Shown piece after piece: positions 47,947 through 56,887 of a stretch of 61,112 nt of DNA. Made by a program: the position numbers and the translations under genes. The notes under the pieces are model-generated. The model was not told the origin of the DNA, made no database searches, and saw nothing but the letters and a program-made list of their open reading frames with translations. The number at the start of each line of letters is the position of its first letter. Position 1 is the first letter of the stretch. Source of the stretch: a virus; IMG/VR virus record IMGVR_UViG_3300009514_000026, positions 1 through 61,112 of that record; one strand, 5' to 3'.

Positions 47947-47975
47947 ATTATATATCATTCAGAACCAGATGTCAA
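47947..47975 (-). promoter_or_regulatory. Leftward sigma-70 promoter (distal), perfect consensus
   Basis: TTGACA (47975-47970) and TATAAT (47952-47947) on the minus strand are exactly 17 bases apart. With the proximal copy it should drive strong early leftward transcription toward the tRNA array. Confidence 0.85.
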
Positions 47976-47978
47976 CCA

Positions 47979-48857
47979 TTATTCTTCAAATTTTACAGTA
48001 ATTTTTCTGTACTTGTCTTTTACTTCATGTTGGTGGACGTATTTTCCGTATCGTGTTTGAAATCCTGTAAACCAATTTTTGGTGTCTGAATTCTGTTTTC
48101 TGTCACCAGATAGTATCATAGTTTCTGGTGCATACACAATAGGAGTATCTTCACTATCAGGATCTTTGCTACCGATAAGCACCGTATCGCCAGTAGACCA
48201 CAGACTACAGTAAACTGCAACAGCATCATCATCTAACCATCCAACAAGTTGAATATCGCCCATGGTTCCATGTCCTTCTGAATCAAGTTTGAGATGGCTG
48301 TTTTTATCAGCTTGAAGTACAGCAAGTATTAATGGTGAAACTACAATCCAATTTGCTTTAACTTCTTTAATTGCGGTCTTTATCGCGCCAGTTATAGTAC
48401 AGCCGCTCCCCACTGGTGCTATAAGATTTATTTCAGGGGCGTTAGTGGAAATAAGATGTAAAAATTCATTTACAAGTTCCATTTCTATTTCTGCGGCACA
48501 TGCTTGATTTATTTCACATTCAAAATCTATTCCATTGTGAATTTTTATATCGGCTTTTGGCATATCAGGATAGCCACATTGTAGTGGTCTTGTGACAACA
48601 TCAATATCGTATGTAAGACCGCCAGAAACAACAGTGGGATTTTTTTTGTCTGTAACTGGTTGTATACCAATAATTTTACTCAGCGCAAATCTGCTTAATA
48701 TACGACGTACTATAACAGCAGCGTTATCCATTACATTCTTATTTTCTTTATTTTTGTTTGTGAAATGGTATTCGAGTTCGTTTTTTAGAATTTGTTCTTT
48801 GATATTGTTGTGATCGTTGATGTCTTCCATCAAGATATCGAGGGTTTCTTTGTACAT
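47979..48857 (-). CDS. Possible capsid-type protein (T4 gp23/gp24-like), 292 aa
   Basis: FECEINQACAAEIEMELVNEFL (about 112-133), NWIVVSPLILAVLQ (about 169-182), TGDTVLIGSKDPDSED and PIVYAPETMILSGDRKQNS resemble the ordered segments of T4-like major capsid or vertex proteins. It is shorter than gp23 (about 520 aa), so it may be a paralogue or minor capsid protein. A GATAAATA element precedes it. Confidence 0.45.
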   Translation of the reverse strand: MYKETLDILMEDINDHNNIKEQILKNELEYHFTNKNKENKNVMDNAAVIVRRILSRFALSKIIGIQPVTDKKNPTVVSGGLTYDIDVVTRPLQCGYPDMPKADIKIHNGIDFECEINQACAAEIEMELVNEFLHLISTNAPEINLIAPVGSGCTITGAIKTAIKEVKANWIVVSPLILAVLQADKNSHLKLDSEGHGTMGDIQLVGWLDDDAVAVYCSLWSTGDTVLIGSKDPDSEDTPIVYAPETMILSGDRKQNSDTKNWFTGFQTRYGKYVHQHEVKDKYRKITVKFEE

Positions 48858-48953
48858 TATAATTATCCTTTATGGTTTTATTCTAATAATATTTATCTCC
48901 TTTAATATATCCAGTTTCTTGCATCACTGTTAAAATATCAGAAATCTTTATTT

Positions 48954-49379
48954 TTAACGTGACATTTTATCTTCACGTCTTGCAGTATAATAATCGTCTT
49001 CGGCAGCATCATATTCATCTTGTTCTTTCTCGCGTTGTTGTTGCGCTGCTTGTATACCTGCATATTCTGCCCAATTTGTGTCACCTGTAAACGGTGCCAG
49101 TTCTTCTTGACTAATATATTCCCCTGGTTGAAATTGTCTACCAGATATGACAAAAGGCTCTGCTACCTCAATATAATCTAATTCCCAGCCTGCCATATGT
49201 GGATCTCTTCCTATACCGACATTGCCACTATCGTAATCTATCTTAATACGGAATTTTGCATCTGTATATTCGCCAGAGTTTGGATCTTCCAATCCAACAT
49301 CAATAATACCTTCAAAACCACGATTTTGTGATTTTCTTTGATTCATTATTTCGTTTAATAGCATCTTACTTATCCTCAA
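48954..49379 (-). CDS. Hypothetical protein, 141 aa (MRISKML start)
   Basis: A beta-rich middle (GFEGIIDVGLEDPNSGEYTDAKFRIKIDY) and an acidic, Gln-rich C-terminal helix. Belongs to the group of MK/R-start genes, possibly virion-associated. Overlaps the upstream gene by 14 bases. Confidence 0.55.
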   Translation of the reverse strand: MRISKMLLNEIMNQRKSQNRGFEGIIDVGLEDPNSGEYTDAKFRIKIDYDSGNVGIGRDPHMAGWELDYIEVAEPFVISGRQFQPGEYISQEELAPFTGDTNWAEYAGIQAAQQQREKEQDEYDAAEDDYYTARREDKMSR

Positions 49380-49689
49380 TTTTCTTTAACTTAGTGCTAT
49401 TTTTGGTCACATGTGATAAGTTTCTTGCCTTTTCAAAAGATACACCTTGATAATCTTTTTTATTTTTAGACCATTTGCCATAAGATTCTTTACAAGCAGG
49501 ACATGCCGCGACGATTTCTTCATTTTCTTCGTCATAAAATGCAGTCGCATCAGGAAATCGGGTTTTGATATCCGCTACCCAATTATCATAGTTGTTATAC
49601 CACAGAGTCTTTTTAGGACGAGACTTTGGTGTTTTGGGCACCGGCTTGTAGTACTTATTTTTATATTCTAAAAGTTCAACTACTTTCAT
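49366..49689 (-). CDS. Hypothetical protein with CPAC motif, 107 aa
   Basis: MKVVELLEYKNKYY at the start, then a basic linker and IVAACPACKESYGKW, a single CxxC that may bind zinc with a partner. Unknown function. Overlaps both neighbours, so the three genes are coupled. Confidence 0.55.
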   Translation of the reverse strand: MKVVELLEYKNKYYKPVPKTPKSRPKKTLWYNNYDNWVADIKTRFPDATAFYDEENEEIVAACPACKESYGKWSKNKKDYQGVSFEKARNLSHVTKNSTKLKKIEDK

Positions 49690-49886
49690 ATCCTTTCCAA
49701 TGCATCCAGCATTACTGACATTGCCTTTTTTATTCCTTCAAACTTAACGTTTGCGCTAAGTGAACTAATGTCTACTATTTTTCCTGGTATACCAGAATAT
49801 TTAGAATCTTTGCCTTTCATTTGAACCATATCGCCGTATCGTAGCGGTATGTCCGGGTCAGGGTCTGATACTTCTTTTGTTTTCAT
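49686..49886 (-). CDS. Small KOW-like beta protein, 66 aa
   Basis: LRYGDMVQMKGKDSKYSGIPGKIVDISSLSANVKFEG resembles a KOW-type motif (GDxVxVxxGxxxGxxGxV), which binds RNA or protein in ribosomal and transcription factors. Tentative. Confidence 0.5.
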   Translation of the reverse strand: MKTKEVSDPDPDIPLRYGDMVQMKGKDSKYSGIPGKIVDISSLSANVKFEGIKKAMSVMLDALERI

Positions 49887-49895
49887 AAATTAGGA

Positions 49896-50687
49896 TTAAG
49901 GTGTAGCATCAGAATATACTAATAACCATGTACCAGTACCATGGTTCAAATAAACGTCAGTCGTTTCTTTTCCTGGTCTTAGTGTTTGATTTGGTACTAA
50001 ACGAAGCGTTCCAATAAGCAATTCCCGGTATGTTTGATATTCATTCCTATAATTCAAATCAAAGACATCACCAATAGTACTAACGCCAACACGCTTTTCT
50101 GCTAAATTCTTAAATCCGGTTATTGATTTGAAGAGCGTACCATCAATCACTTCTACATCTTGACCGGAACCAGTTGCTATAGATGCAATATCAATATTGC
50201 CACCAAATATGCTTGCACTTAAAGTTGTTGGTGAACCCGCAGCCGCGAACGCTGTATTAATGGCCGACACTAAATTAACAAATGTATCAGCATCGGCACC
50301 TGCTATACTATACGAAGTCGTAGTTCCATTCAATATAACTGAGAAAGTATAATTCGTACCAGATACTAGTCCTGTTAAAGCGCTGGGGGAACCGCCAACA
50401 TTAAGACTATACTTAATAGTATGATATGCAGCAGATGCTGGGAAATTTGTTACAGCAATGGCTTCTGTTAATGTCGGCGAACCTGCGGGAGCACGATTGA
50501 TGTAGCCCATGATTAAATCATGTACACGCGCCCTGTCGTAGCTATCAAGGCAATCCCATCTAATAATTCGTTTATTTCCTGTACTAATAGGCGATCCTGA
50601 ATTGTCTGCTAACAAGACTGCAGGAAATTGTCTTCCATCCCAATAGAAGTATTCATTAGTTAGGTAATCTGGGTTTGGTAATGGCAT
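49896..50687 (-). CDS. Virion structural protein, 263 aa
   Basis: A Ser/Thr/Gly-rich beta protein with repeated GSP turns (NSGSPISTG, PAGSPTLTE, GGSPSALTG), like the tail proteins at the left end of the window. Probably a neck, tail or decoration protein. A CTCC ribosome-binding complement lies upstream. Family not recognised. Confidence 0.55.
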   Translation of the reverse strand: MPLPNPDYLTNEYFYWDGRQFPAVLLADNSGSPISTGNKRIIRWDCLDSYDRARVHDLIMGYINRAPAGSPTLTEAIAVTNFPASAAYHTIKYSLNVGGSPSALTGLVSGTNYTFSVILNGTTTSYSIAGADADTFVNLVSAINTAFAAAGSPTTLSASIFGGNIDIASIATGSGQDVEVIDGTLFKSITGFKNLAEKRVGVSTIGDVFDLNYRNEYQTYRELLIGTLRLVPNQTLRPGKETTDVYLNHGTGTWLLVYSDATP

Positions 50688-50700
50688 TTGTTTCTCCTAA

Positions 50701-51918
50701 TTATTTTAATGTGTTACGTGGCCCAGTAATTGGATACTTTTTACCAACTTCTTGCATATAACTTTTCAAAGAACGAGTTTCACCACCATTAGTTAAGAAT
50801 TTCCAAACATTGGTAGGGATCTTATGCAACATCGGTCCCATAAATGATTGTGCGTAAACTTGCGCCTGTTTAATATCGTAGCGCGTCCCCTTTTCAAGAT
50901 GACCAAGCAGGTCACTGAACGCTTTAGCTAAATCTTTATAAAAGTATGCAGCGTCCTTGTCTCTTACGTCAACCTTATCTGCTTCTTTTTTAGCTTTTTC
51001 AATTTCAGTACGCAGTGCCTGCTTGATACCATTTGGCACTTTGATCTTAGTACTAAGATCATCACCAGACTTATCTTGCGGGGAATTATCTTGTTGATCC
51101 ATGGTTTTTAATTGTGTAGGACTTTCATTTTTTTCTTCTTCGTCGTCCCAAACCTGTTCATCGTTAGAAGAACCATCAGCAACATTAATAGGTTTTTCTT
51201 TATCACTATCATGGCTATCATACTGAACATCATAGTAGTGCATGGCTTCTTCAAGCCTATCACCCATTAATTCAATAACCGTTTTATAAGCGTTCTCACG
51301 TATCATGGCTTCTGTATCTACTAACTTTAATGCACTTATGGCAACCATTAGTTGATCGCGCTGAATATCTGACAGATTTTTAATGAAGTCACCAATTTCT
51401 TCATCTTCTGACATTTTATATTCTTCATCGGCTGCTGCTTGTTTAGATTGATCGTTTGCAACTTCTTTATTGAAATTTTCTTGATCTATTGCAGCTTCTA
51501 ATTCAGCATATGCTTCCTCTTCCTCTTCCTTACGCTTTTCTTTATTTTCTTTGCCATCGGCTTTGCGGAACTCGGAATTAATTCTTTCGAGGTAATCTTC
51601 CATGCCATCGTCGGTGTCAACCCCCAATAGATCTTCTAATTCGCCTATAAAGCGTGGAATTTCGCCAGAAAAGTCAGTAGCGGGGATCTTTTCAAGGATT
51701 GTGACTGCTTGACGGACATGATTTACGGCCTGTTCCATGCCGCGTTTTTTGGCTTTAAGAGACTTGGAATCGTTTGCACGTAGGTCTGCCTTCCTGCGCG
51801 GTGTTTCTCTTGCTTCATTGACTTGCTTAGTTTCAGTGATTTCTTTCTTTTCAGTTACTTCAATGCTTGCATCTATTGGGATACCAGCAGCAAGGCGTAA
51901 TTTATTCAATTCTTTCAT
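50701..51918 (-). CDS. Acidic helical protein, possible head scaffold or core protein, 405 aa
   Basis: Highly charged, with long predicted helices (EEEEEAYAELEAAIDQENFNK) and a structured C-terminal part. It begins MKELNKLRLAAGIP, like several virion-associated proteins here. A late-promoter core lies 33 bases upstream. The role is inferred from composition only. Confidence 0.5.
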   Translation of the reverse strand: MKELNKLRLAAGIPIDASIEVTEKKEITETKQVNEARETPRRKADLRANDSKSLKAKKRGMEQAVNHVRQAVTILEKIPATDFSGEIPRFIGELEDLLGVDTDDGMEDYLERINSEFRKADGKENKEKRKEEEEEAYAELEAAIDQENFNKEVANDQSKQAAADEEYKMSEDEEIGDFIKNLSDIQRDQLMVAISALKLVDTEAMIRENAYKTVIELMGDRLEEAMHYYDVQYDSHDSDKEKPINVADGSSNDEQVWDDEEEKNESPTQLKTMDQQDNSPQDKSGDDLSTKIKVPNGIKQALRTEIEKAKKEADKVDVRDKDAAYFYKDLAKAFSDLLGHLEKGTRYDIKQAQVYAQSFMGPMLHKIPTNVWKFLTNGGETRSLKSYMQEVGKKYPITGPRNTLK

Positions 51919-51951
51919 TGGTGAACTCCATGATAAACTTATATTCTGTTG

Positions 51952-51959
51952 TATTTATA
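51952..51959 (-). promoter_or_regulatory. T4-like late promoter core
   Basis: TATAAATA on the minus strand lies 33 bases upstream of the start at 51918. Confidence 0.6.
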
Positions 51960-51983
51960 CATGTTAACCATGGAACATCAAAA

Positions 51984-52697
51984 TTAGCCCCAATATCCAT
52001 ATATCATGGGTCGAAGTTGGTAAATACACTTATCATCTACGAAAATTTTGAGGTATTTTATCATTTCTATCAGTTCATTTGGAATAAGGGGGACTATGCA
52101 AGTCTTTAATTCTTTTACAGAATCTACGCCAATTTCATCCAGAGCTTGCTCGGGTTTAGTGAGATTTTCATAGCCCAAATTTCGTACAGCGTTAAAAAGT
52201 TGGTTTTGCATTCCAGTCAGCTGTACAGGAGGAAATGTTTTGATATTAATCCAACTTTCCCAAGGCCACAATGGTCTGTCTATCTTTATTACACTTTCAA
52301 TGATTCCACCATCTTCCGAACGATTGCCAGGATCATAGTAGTCAATCATATCATCGTATCGTGTCCATGACTTAACAGACGATGGAGGTATGAAAAGTAT
52401 TACATTTGAACTACCAAATTCCATATCATAAATTACGGCACGATAAAGTTCTTCAACCCCGCCGTCTTCTATTTGATTTTTTAGTAACTGCAAATCAAAC
52501 GGACGTTCATCACCTTCTACTAATTCTTCAATTCTTTTATCAATATATTTAGAAAATCCTTCTAAATTGAAATTCTCTTCTTTAAAAAGGTAACCTTCTG
52601 GATTAAATCGTGGATCGGTTCTTAAATCCCAGTTTTCTTTATCGGCTATGACATTTGTTAAACCATAACCGATTGCTTTATGAATTCTAATTCCCAT
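51984..52697 (-). CDS. Hypothetical protein, 237 aa
   Basis: MGIRIHKAIGYGLTNVIADKENW... is a soluble alpha/beta protein with many acidic residues and no recognised motif. It overlaps the upstream gene by one base, so the two are coupled. Confidence 0.6.
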   Translation of the reverse strand: MGIRIHKAIGYGLTNVIADKENWDLRTDPRFNPEGYLFKEENFNLEGFSKYIDKRIEELVEGDERPFDLQLLKNQIEDGGVEELYRAVIYDMEFGSSNVILFIPPSSVKSWTRYDDMIDYYDPGNRSEDGGIIESVIKIDRPLWPWESWINIKTFPPVQLTGMQNQLFNAVRNLGYENLTKPEQALDEIGVDSVKELKTCIVPLIPNELIEMIKYLKIFVDDKCIYQLRPMIYGYWG

Positions 52698-53689
52698 TAT
52701 TCCTCCAAATTTGAAAGATCTGCCAATGCTTCATCGGTCATAATAACTTTCATCTTCTTTTTTAGTTTTACCACATTGGGCGACGTTTTTTTAATTTCTT
52801 CAAAAGCACTTTCTAGTGCGCCTTGTAATTCTATCAACGCAGATTCTTTGTATGCCATAAGTTCACTAACATCTCCCTTAACCTTGTTACAATCATTTAC
52901 AAAGTTTTTGAATGTTAAGTGTTTGAGAACTTCCATAGAACCAAAAATATAATCTAATGATGGATCATCTTTAAAATTTGGGTCATCACTGCTGTTAGTA
53001 GTATCAATAATGAATACTTTATCCCAGTCGCTTTTGGTTTCGTCATATTTTTTATTCAACCATTCTCTACTGAAATCATTAATTTGTTCGTACCAGCCTT
53101 CTAATCCATGAGCATCTAAGCGCATATCCCACAAATATCCGCCTTTGGTTTTTTTCCCATTATCTTTGCCGTCAACGTATTTATGTGGTATCTGTTCTTC
53201 AATCCAGGCAATTGCGAATTCTTCCAATTTCCAATACAGCCATATTTGAGTACTTAAAAGATTCAAATATTTAAAATTGCCATCTATGAACACCCGCGCC
53301 CAACTACTGAATCTGTTATACAATTCTTTTGGTTTATATTTAGGAAAATTTTCATCTTCAGCGAATGCATTTTCTTGATATTCATGATAACTTTTATTAT
53401 AATCGTAAAGTGTTTCAAATGTAAGAATTTCTTCATTCCAGTCAAATTCATTCAACATGAAGCTATCTTTACCAATTCCACGATATGGAAGCATAGTAGA
53501 ATTGTACAATAGACAATCAGCAGATTTATTTGAATCTTTATCAATGCCCAATTCTTTGTAAACAAAAGCACTTACTTTTTCATCAAGATCATCATGGTCT
53601 TGTAGTTTAAACACATCTTGTTCTTCTTCTGTCATTTTGAAGAAATCATTATAATATTTCATCAATGCTTTTGTTAAAATTCTATTCAT
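52697..53689 (-). CDS. Hypothetical protein, 330 aa
   Basis: An acidic, aromatic-rich soluble protein (many Trp and Tyr). The C-terminal about 60 residues are helical (ALESAFEEIKKTSPNVVKLKKKMK). No family recognised. Overlaps the upstream gene by 8 bases. Confidence 0.6.
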   Translation of the reverse strand: MNRILTKALMKYYNDFFKMTEEEQDVFKLQDHDDLDEKVSAFVYKELGIDKDSNKSADCLLYNSTMLPYRGIGKDSFMLNEFDWNEEILTFETLYDYNKSYHEYQENAFAEDENFPKYKPKELYNRFSSWARVFIDGNFKYLNLLSTQIWLYWKLEEFAIAWIEEQIPHKYVDGKDNGKKTKGGYLWDMRLDAHGLEGWYEQINDFSREWLNKKYDETKSDWDKVFIIDTTNSSDDPNFKDDPSLDYIFGSMEVLKHLTFKNFVNDCNKVKGDVSELMAYKESALIELQGALESAFEEIKKTSPNVVKLKKKMKVIMTDEALADLSNLEE

Positions 53690-53993
53690 CGTTTTTTGTC
53701 CTTAGTGTGTCGTTTTGGTATATCATAAAGTCGCCTCGAATAACAATACCATTGTTAAATTTTATGTATCCTTTATCTGTACCATGTCCACAACATGCGT
53801 ATTCGACACCAGGCAAGCCCGCTATGCACGGGTCGTGGCCTTCTTCTGTTGGATAATGGCTACATTTTGGGCATCTTCTTTTCATACTAATAGGTGTTTT
53901 ATTATCAGCGAATCGAACATCCCCAATTATATGGCCTTTTCCATCTTGGATGGAAAAGACATCATATCCAAAATGTTTAGACCTTACAATCAT
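53682..53993 (-). CDS. Zinc-ribbon-like small protein, 103 aa
   Basis: ATG 53993 (MIVRSKHFGYD) is preferred because it lies just after the upstream stop region. RRCPKCSHYPTEEGHDPCIAGLPGVEYACCGHG supplies five cysteines and His residues of a metal site. Function unknown. Confidence 0.6.
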   Translation of the reverse strand: MIVRSKHFGYDVFSIQDGKGHIIGDVRFADNKTPISMKRRCPKCSHYPTEEGHDPCIAGLPGVEYACCGHGTDKGYIKFNNGIVIRGDFMIYQNDTLRTKNDE

Positions 53994-53995
53994 TG

Positions 53996-54238
53996 TTATG
54001 TAAAATATGCCCAAACGCCGACTTCTGAATCATAATACCAACCAAGTTCACATAGTCGTTGACCATCTTCTGAATCCTCTGGAATAGTTTCATCGTCAAT
54101 ATGTGAATAAATCACATCGTGCTCAGCTTCCAAGAAATATTTAGTTTGCATTCCTTTTTCCATGTACTTTGCCATGATTTCAAATGTTTCCACCCAACCT
54201 TCTGGTGAATTAGCAATGTCTTTGTAATATGTTGTCAT
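53996..54238 (-). CDS. Small acidic protein, 80 aa
   Basis: ATG 54238 (MTTYYKDIANSPEGW) is preferred over the longer frame, which overlaps the neighbour. Highly acidic, with no known domain. Confidence 0.55.
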   Translation of the reverse strand: MTTYYKDIANSPEGWVETFEIMAKYMEKGMQTKYFLEAEHDVIYSHIDDETIPEDSEDGQRLCELGWYYDSEVGVWAYFT

Positions 54239-54242
54239 AATA

Positions 54243-54494
54243 TTATTCCACGTAAATAATAACTTCTTCTTCGATTGTGCCAGTAAATGGCATTTTTTCA
54301 AACGAAGCATTAGTTGCTTCCATGCCAGCTTCGGCTATTCCTATTAATCGTTTTTCTGGATCGTTTATTGCGCGATCAATAGCATCAAATAATGCTTGTT
54401 CATTCTCTGATTCAGCTATACGATCAATATCTATTACACCACCCCAAGGATCGCGTTCAGTAATAACAACACCAAGCACTAAAATGTATTTCAT
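54243..54494 (-). CDS. Small protein, 83 aa
   Basis: MKYILVLGVVITERDPWGG starts with a buried strand; the rest is acidic alpha/beta. Unrecognised. Coupled to its neighbours (4-base overlap upstream). Confidence 0.55.
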   Translation of the reverse strand: MKYILVLGVVITERDPWGGVIDIDRIAESENEQALFDAIDRAINDPEKRLIGIAEAGMEATNASFEKMPFTGTIEEEVIIYVE

Positions 54495-54835
54495 TTTAAG
54501 AACTCCTTACATTCTTTGGCATTATCAAAGATTTGTAAGAACTTGTTACCGTCAACATGTGTGTCAACACTAATCATTGTGAAGTCATCTGTGCGATATA
54601 CATATTTTGGAAGAAATCGTTGGGTATAAATTTCATTTTCATAATATTCGCCGGTTTCATCTTTCAAAGTTTCTTTGGCTTCCGCAAAACGAACAAACCC
54701 TGCTTCTTCATCAACGAACCAGAAGTAACTGCGCGCGTCATCTAATGGAATAACTACCCAATCTTCAACGTATCCAAAGTAGTCATGTATTGCTTGTTGT
54801 GCATTAAAATATGCATCAATCGTTTTTTTGCTCAT
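54491..54835 (-). CDS. Hypothetical protein, 114 aa
   Basis: ATG 54835 (MSKKTIDAYFNAQQA) is chosen because it sits next to the upstream stop (54840). Acidic and aromatic; unrecognised. Confidence 0.55.
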   Translation of the reverse strand: MSKKTIDAYFNAQQAIHDYFGYVEDWVVIPLDDARSYFWFVDEEAGFVRFAEAKETLKDETGEYYENEIYTQRFLPKYVYRTDDFTMISVDTHVDGNKFLQIFDNAKECKEFLK

Positions 54836-54839
54836 TGTC

Positions 54840-55019
54840 TTACTCCCAATCGTCAAACTGTTTTTTAATGATTTCTGCTGACGACAATGTTAAGTTAGCA
54901 CACAACTCTTGATAACTTGTATTATAGTCTTGTAAACCTATTAGTAGTATAACTTCAACTTCTTCGCCTTCACATATTGGCAAATTGGTAATTGCACATG
55001 TATGATTCCAACATCCCAT
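54840..55019 (-). CDS. Small cysteine-containing protein, 59 aa (MGCWNxTCAI family)
   Basis: ATG 55019 gives MGCWNHTCAITNLPICEGEEVEVILL, a short motif (MGCWN-TC-I-NLPI) common to small proteins of large phages; C3, C8 and C16 may bind metal. Function unknown. Confidence 0.6.
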   Translation of the reverse strand: MGCWNHTCAITNLPICEGEEVEVILLIGLQDYNTSYQELCANLTLSSAEIIKKQFDDWE

Positions 55020-55020
55020 T

Positions 55021-55359
55021 TTATTCACCCATTTCCACGGCAACGCCTGTGCTACTTATTCCTGCACAACGTAACCAAATACGTTTAGTTTCTTTCAATG
55101 ATTCAATTGCATTAGGTAACCTAACCATAACTTTTCTCTGTTCCCTTGTTACTATAGCTAAGTGACAAAGCCTATTACCTATTTCGCAAATGATAGCTTT
55201 ACACATCATTCCAGGCACGTGATATTGTTCGCCACCATGTGGAATAACAATTATACTATCATCAGTAACTTCATCACCACGATCAGGAAAACATAACTTA
55301 CCTATTACTTCTTGTCCACTCCCTGCTATGATTTCTACATCATATACGTTATGGTTCAT
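55021..55359 (-). CDS. Hypothetical protein, 112 aa
   Basis: A beta-rich protein with three cysteines and a PHGGEQYHVPG segment. Unrecognised. It overlaps the upstream gene by 4 bases (ATGA type). Confidence 0.55.
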   Translation of the reverse strand: MNHNVYDVEIIAGSGQEVIGKLCFPDRGDEVTDDSIIVIPHGGEQYHVPGMMCKAIICEIGNRLCHLAIVTREQRKVMVRLPNAIESLKETKRIWLRCAGISSTGVAVEMGE

Positions 55360-55994
55360 ATTCCTATCCTTTTAAGATACTGTTCATGGTGATCAGGATT
55401 ACAAAAATGTATCTTGTGTTCCACCAATGTTTTTTTAATAAATTTCCCACAACATAAACATTTCGGATGTTTATGTTGTGTTACAGATGATTCCAATTGT
55501 GGAACATCTTGCGGTATATCGTCGCCGTCTTGTTCGGCCGCTTTAAATATAAGCCAATTAATGAAGATTTCTATTGGTACATTTAATACTTCGTCTTGCT
55601 TGACACCTAAGACACCTAAGTCTCCAATAAAAGATTCCAATAAGTCACTTGCATTAATAAACTTGTTAAATTCTCGTACATTATTTCCCTTGTACGTAAC
55701 AATTGCGTCGTCATCCAATATTGTGAAATTACCATTTGCATCAACTTCAATTACATGACCATCTGGTAATATTAGCCTTGAATTGGGGCGAACTTGGATA
55801 TCGCCATCAAGAAATCTATCAACGGCATCTATTACTATACTATTACCTCCAGATACTACTAACCCTGTTGTTGTAGCGGTACCGGCGGCCGATGTATTAA
55901 CCCAAGTAGAAGATGTTGATGAACTTCCAGTACTGGTGCCTGTAACATAATAACTTGAGCCGTTGCTTGTTATGTTTATGTAACTAGCTGTCAT
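55356..55994 (-). CDS. Ser/Thr-rich protein with C-terminal zinc finger, 212 aa
   Basis: Residues 1-50 are a Ser/Thr/Gly-rich beta repeat, residues 60-150 an ordered domain, and the C-terminus HPKCLCCGKFIKKTLVEHKIHFCNPDHH is a zinc-finger-like CxxC...C..H unit. The mix suggests a virion or DNA-contacting protein. Not recognised. Confidence 0.55.
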   Translation of the reverse strand: MTASYINITSNGSSYYVTGTSTGSSSTSSTWVNTSAAGTATTTGLVVSGGNSIVIDAVDRFLDGDIQVRPNSRLILPDGHVIEVDANGNFTILDDDAIVTYKGNNVREFNKFINASDLLESFIGDLGVLGVKQDEVLNVPIEIFINWLIFKAAEQDGDDIPQDVPQLESSVTQHKHPKCLCCGKFIKKTLVEHKIHFCNPDHHEQYLKRIGI

Positions 55995-56303
55995 TTATTT
56001 TATCCATTTATTTCTTAAATAGTTAGCAGCCGATGTTGTTTTCATTTTCAAAGATTGGTGACTCCAAACACGTTCAGTTCTGTCTATAGTTTCTCCCCAT
56101 TTACTGTCCCATCGTTCACTGGTAACTTGACCATTTTCGATAACACGACAATGGTTGTGTCCACAATAAGGACAAATGATAGTGTGATTACCATCAATAT
56201 CAAAATCAATGGATGCGTAAAACGTTTTACTACAGTCATGGCAATACATGTCTGTACGTACTATACCTTCCGCTTTTCCATCTTCTGATATCACTTCTGA
56301 CAT
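55995..56303 (-). CDS. Zinc-ribbon protein, 102 aa
   Basis: MYCHDCSKTF (CxxC) and IICPYCGHNHC (CxxC) make a four-cysteine zinc ribbon at about residues 20-50, followed by a basic helical tail. Possible transcription or nucleic-acid-binding factor. Confidence 0.6.
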   Translation of the reverse strand: MSEVISEDGKAEGIVRTDMYCHDCSKTFYASIDFDIDGNHTIICPYCGHNHCRVIENGQVTSERWDSKWGETIDRTERVWSHQSLKMKTTSAANYLRNKWIK

Positions 56304-56304
56304 A

Positions 56305-56793
56305 TTAACTTCTCAATTCATTGACTGCGCGTTGAATTTTATCAATAATCATACGACCTTTCTTACCAACCTGTTCACTTAGGTGTGCCCATTTGTTTTC
56401 ATCAAACACACTGCGCCGCAATTTCATTGATTCAGCAACTTTTTGTGCAGCGTTCAATTGATCATTGGCAGATGCATAGCGCATACCATCTTTACCACCT
56501 GCCGCCATAATCTTATCCCATGGGAAAGGTGTTTTGTCATGGAACTTCCAGCCAGCATCGACTTTTGAATTTTTGCTACCAAAAGAAAAAGTTTCTTTGA
56601 AACCCTTTTCCGGCATAGCATCACGATATTCTACTATGGGACTTTGTGCCATATCAAATATCGAATAGATCACCTTTCCACCTTCTGTGGATTCAACAAA
56701 CAGCAAACTGCCATCATTGTGTTCACCCCATACGCCCATAGCAAGTGTATCATTTGATGCACTACCATGTCCGGGTACGTCTTGTGTACTCAT
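56305..56793 (-). CDS. Hypothetical protein, 162 aa
   Basis: The N-terminal part is beta-rich (GSLLFVESTEGGKVIYSIFD), the C-terminal part helical (QLNAAQKVAESMKLRR). A GGAG ribosome-binding site precedes the ATG. It heads the block of small genes after two hairpins. Unrecognised. Confidence 0.55.
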   Translation of the reverse strand: MSTQDVPGHGSASNDTLAMGVWGEHNDGSLLFVESTEGGKVIYSIFDMAQSPIVEYRDAMPEKGFKETFSFGSKNSKVDAGWKFHDKTPFPWDKIMAAGGKDGMRYASANDQLNAAQKVAESMKLRRSVFDENKWAHLSEQVGKKGRMIIDKIQRAVNELRS

Positions 56794-56814
56794 GTTATTT
56801 TCTCCTGTTAAATG

Positions 56815-56835
56815 ATTATCGGTTTTGCCGATAAT
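56815..56835 (-). terminator. Hairpin upstream of the 162-aa gene
   Basis: ATTATCGG/CCGATAAT, an 8-bp stem around a 5-nt loop. A weak T tract; it may be a second terminator or a leader hairpin. Confidence 0.5.
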
Positions 56836-56854
56836 TTTCTTTAAATATGAACAT

Positions 56855-56882
56855 AATTGCGGCTATATAAGTAGCCGCAATT
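56855..56882 (-). terminator. Hairpin terminator after the RNA ligase gene
   Basis: AATTGCGGCTA/TAGCCGCAATT is an 11-bp perfect stem with a 6-nt loop, immediately after the stop at 56888. Confidence 0.7.
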
Positions 56883-56887
56883 ATTGG

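Noticed and set aside
48861-48953. A short frame reading KISDILTVMQETGYIKGDKYY after the 141-aa gene.
   Set aside because: It resembles the MK-start family, but the first codon would be ATA, with no ATG, GTG or TTG in a usable place. Possibly a remnant.
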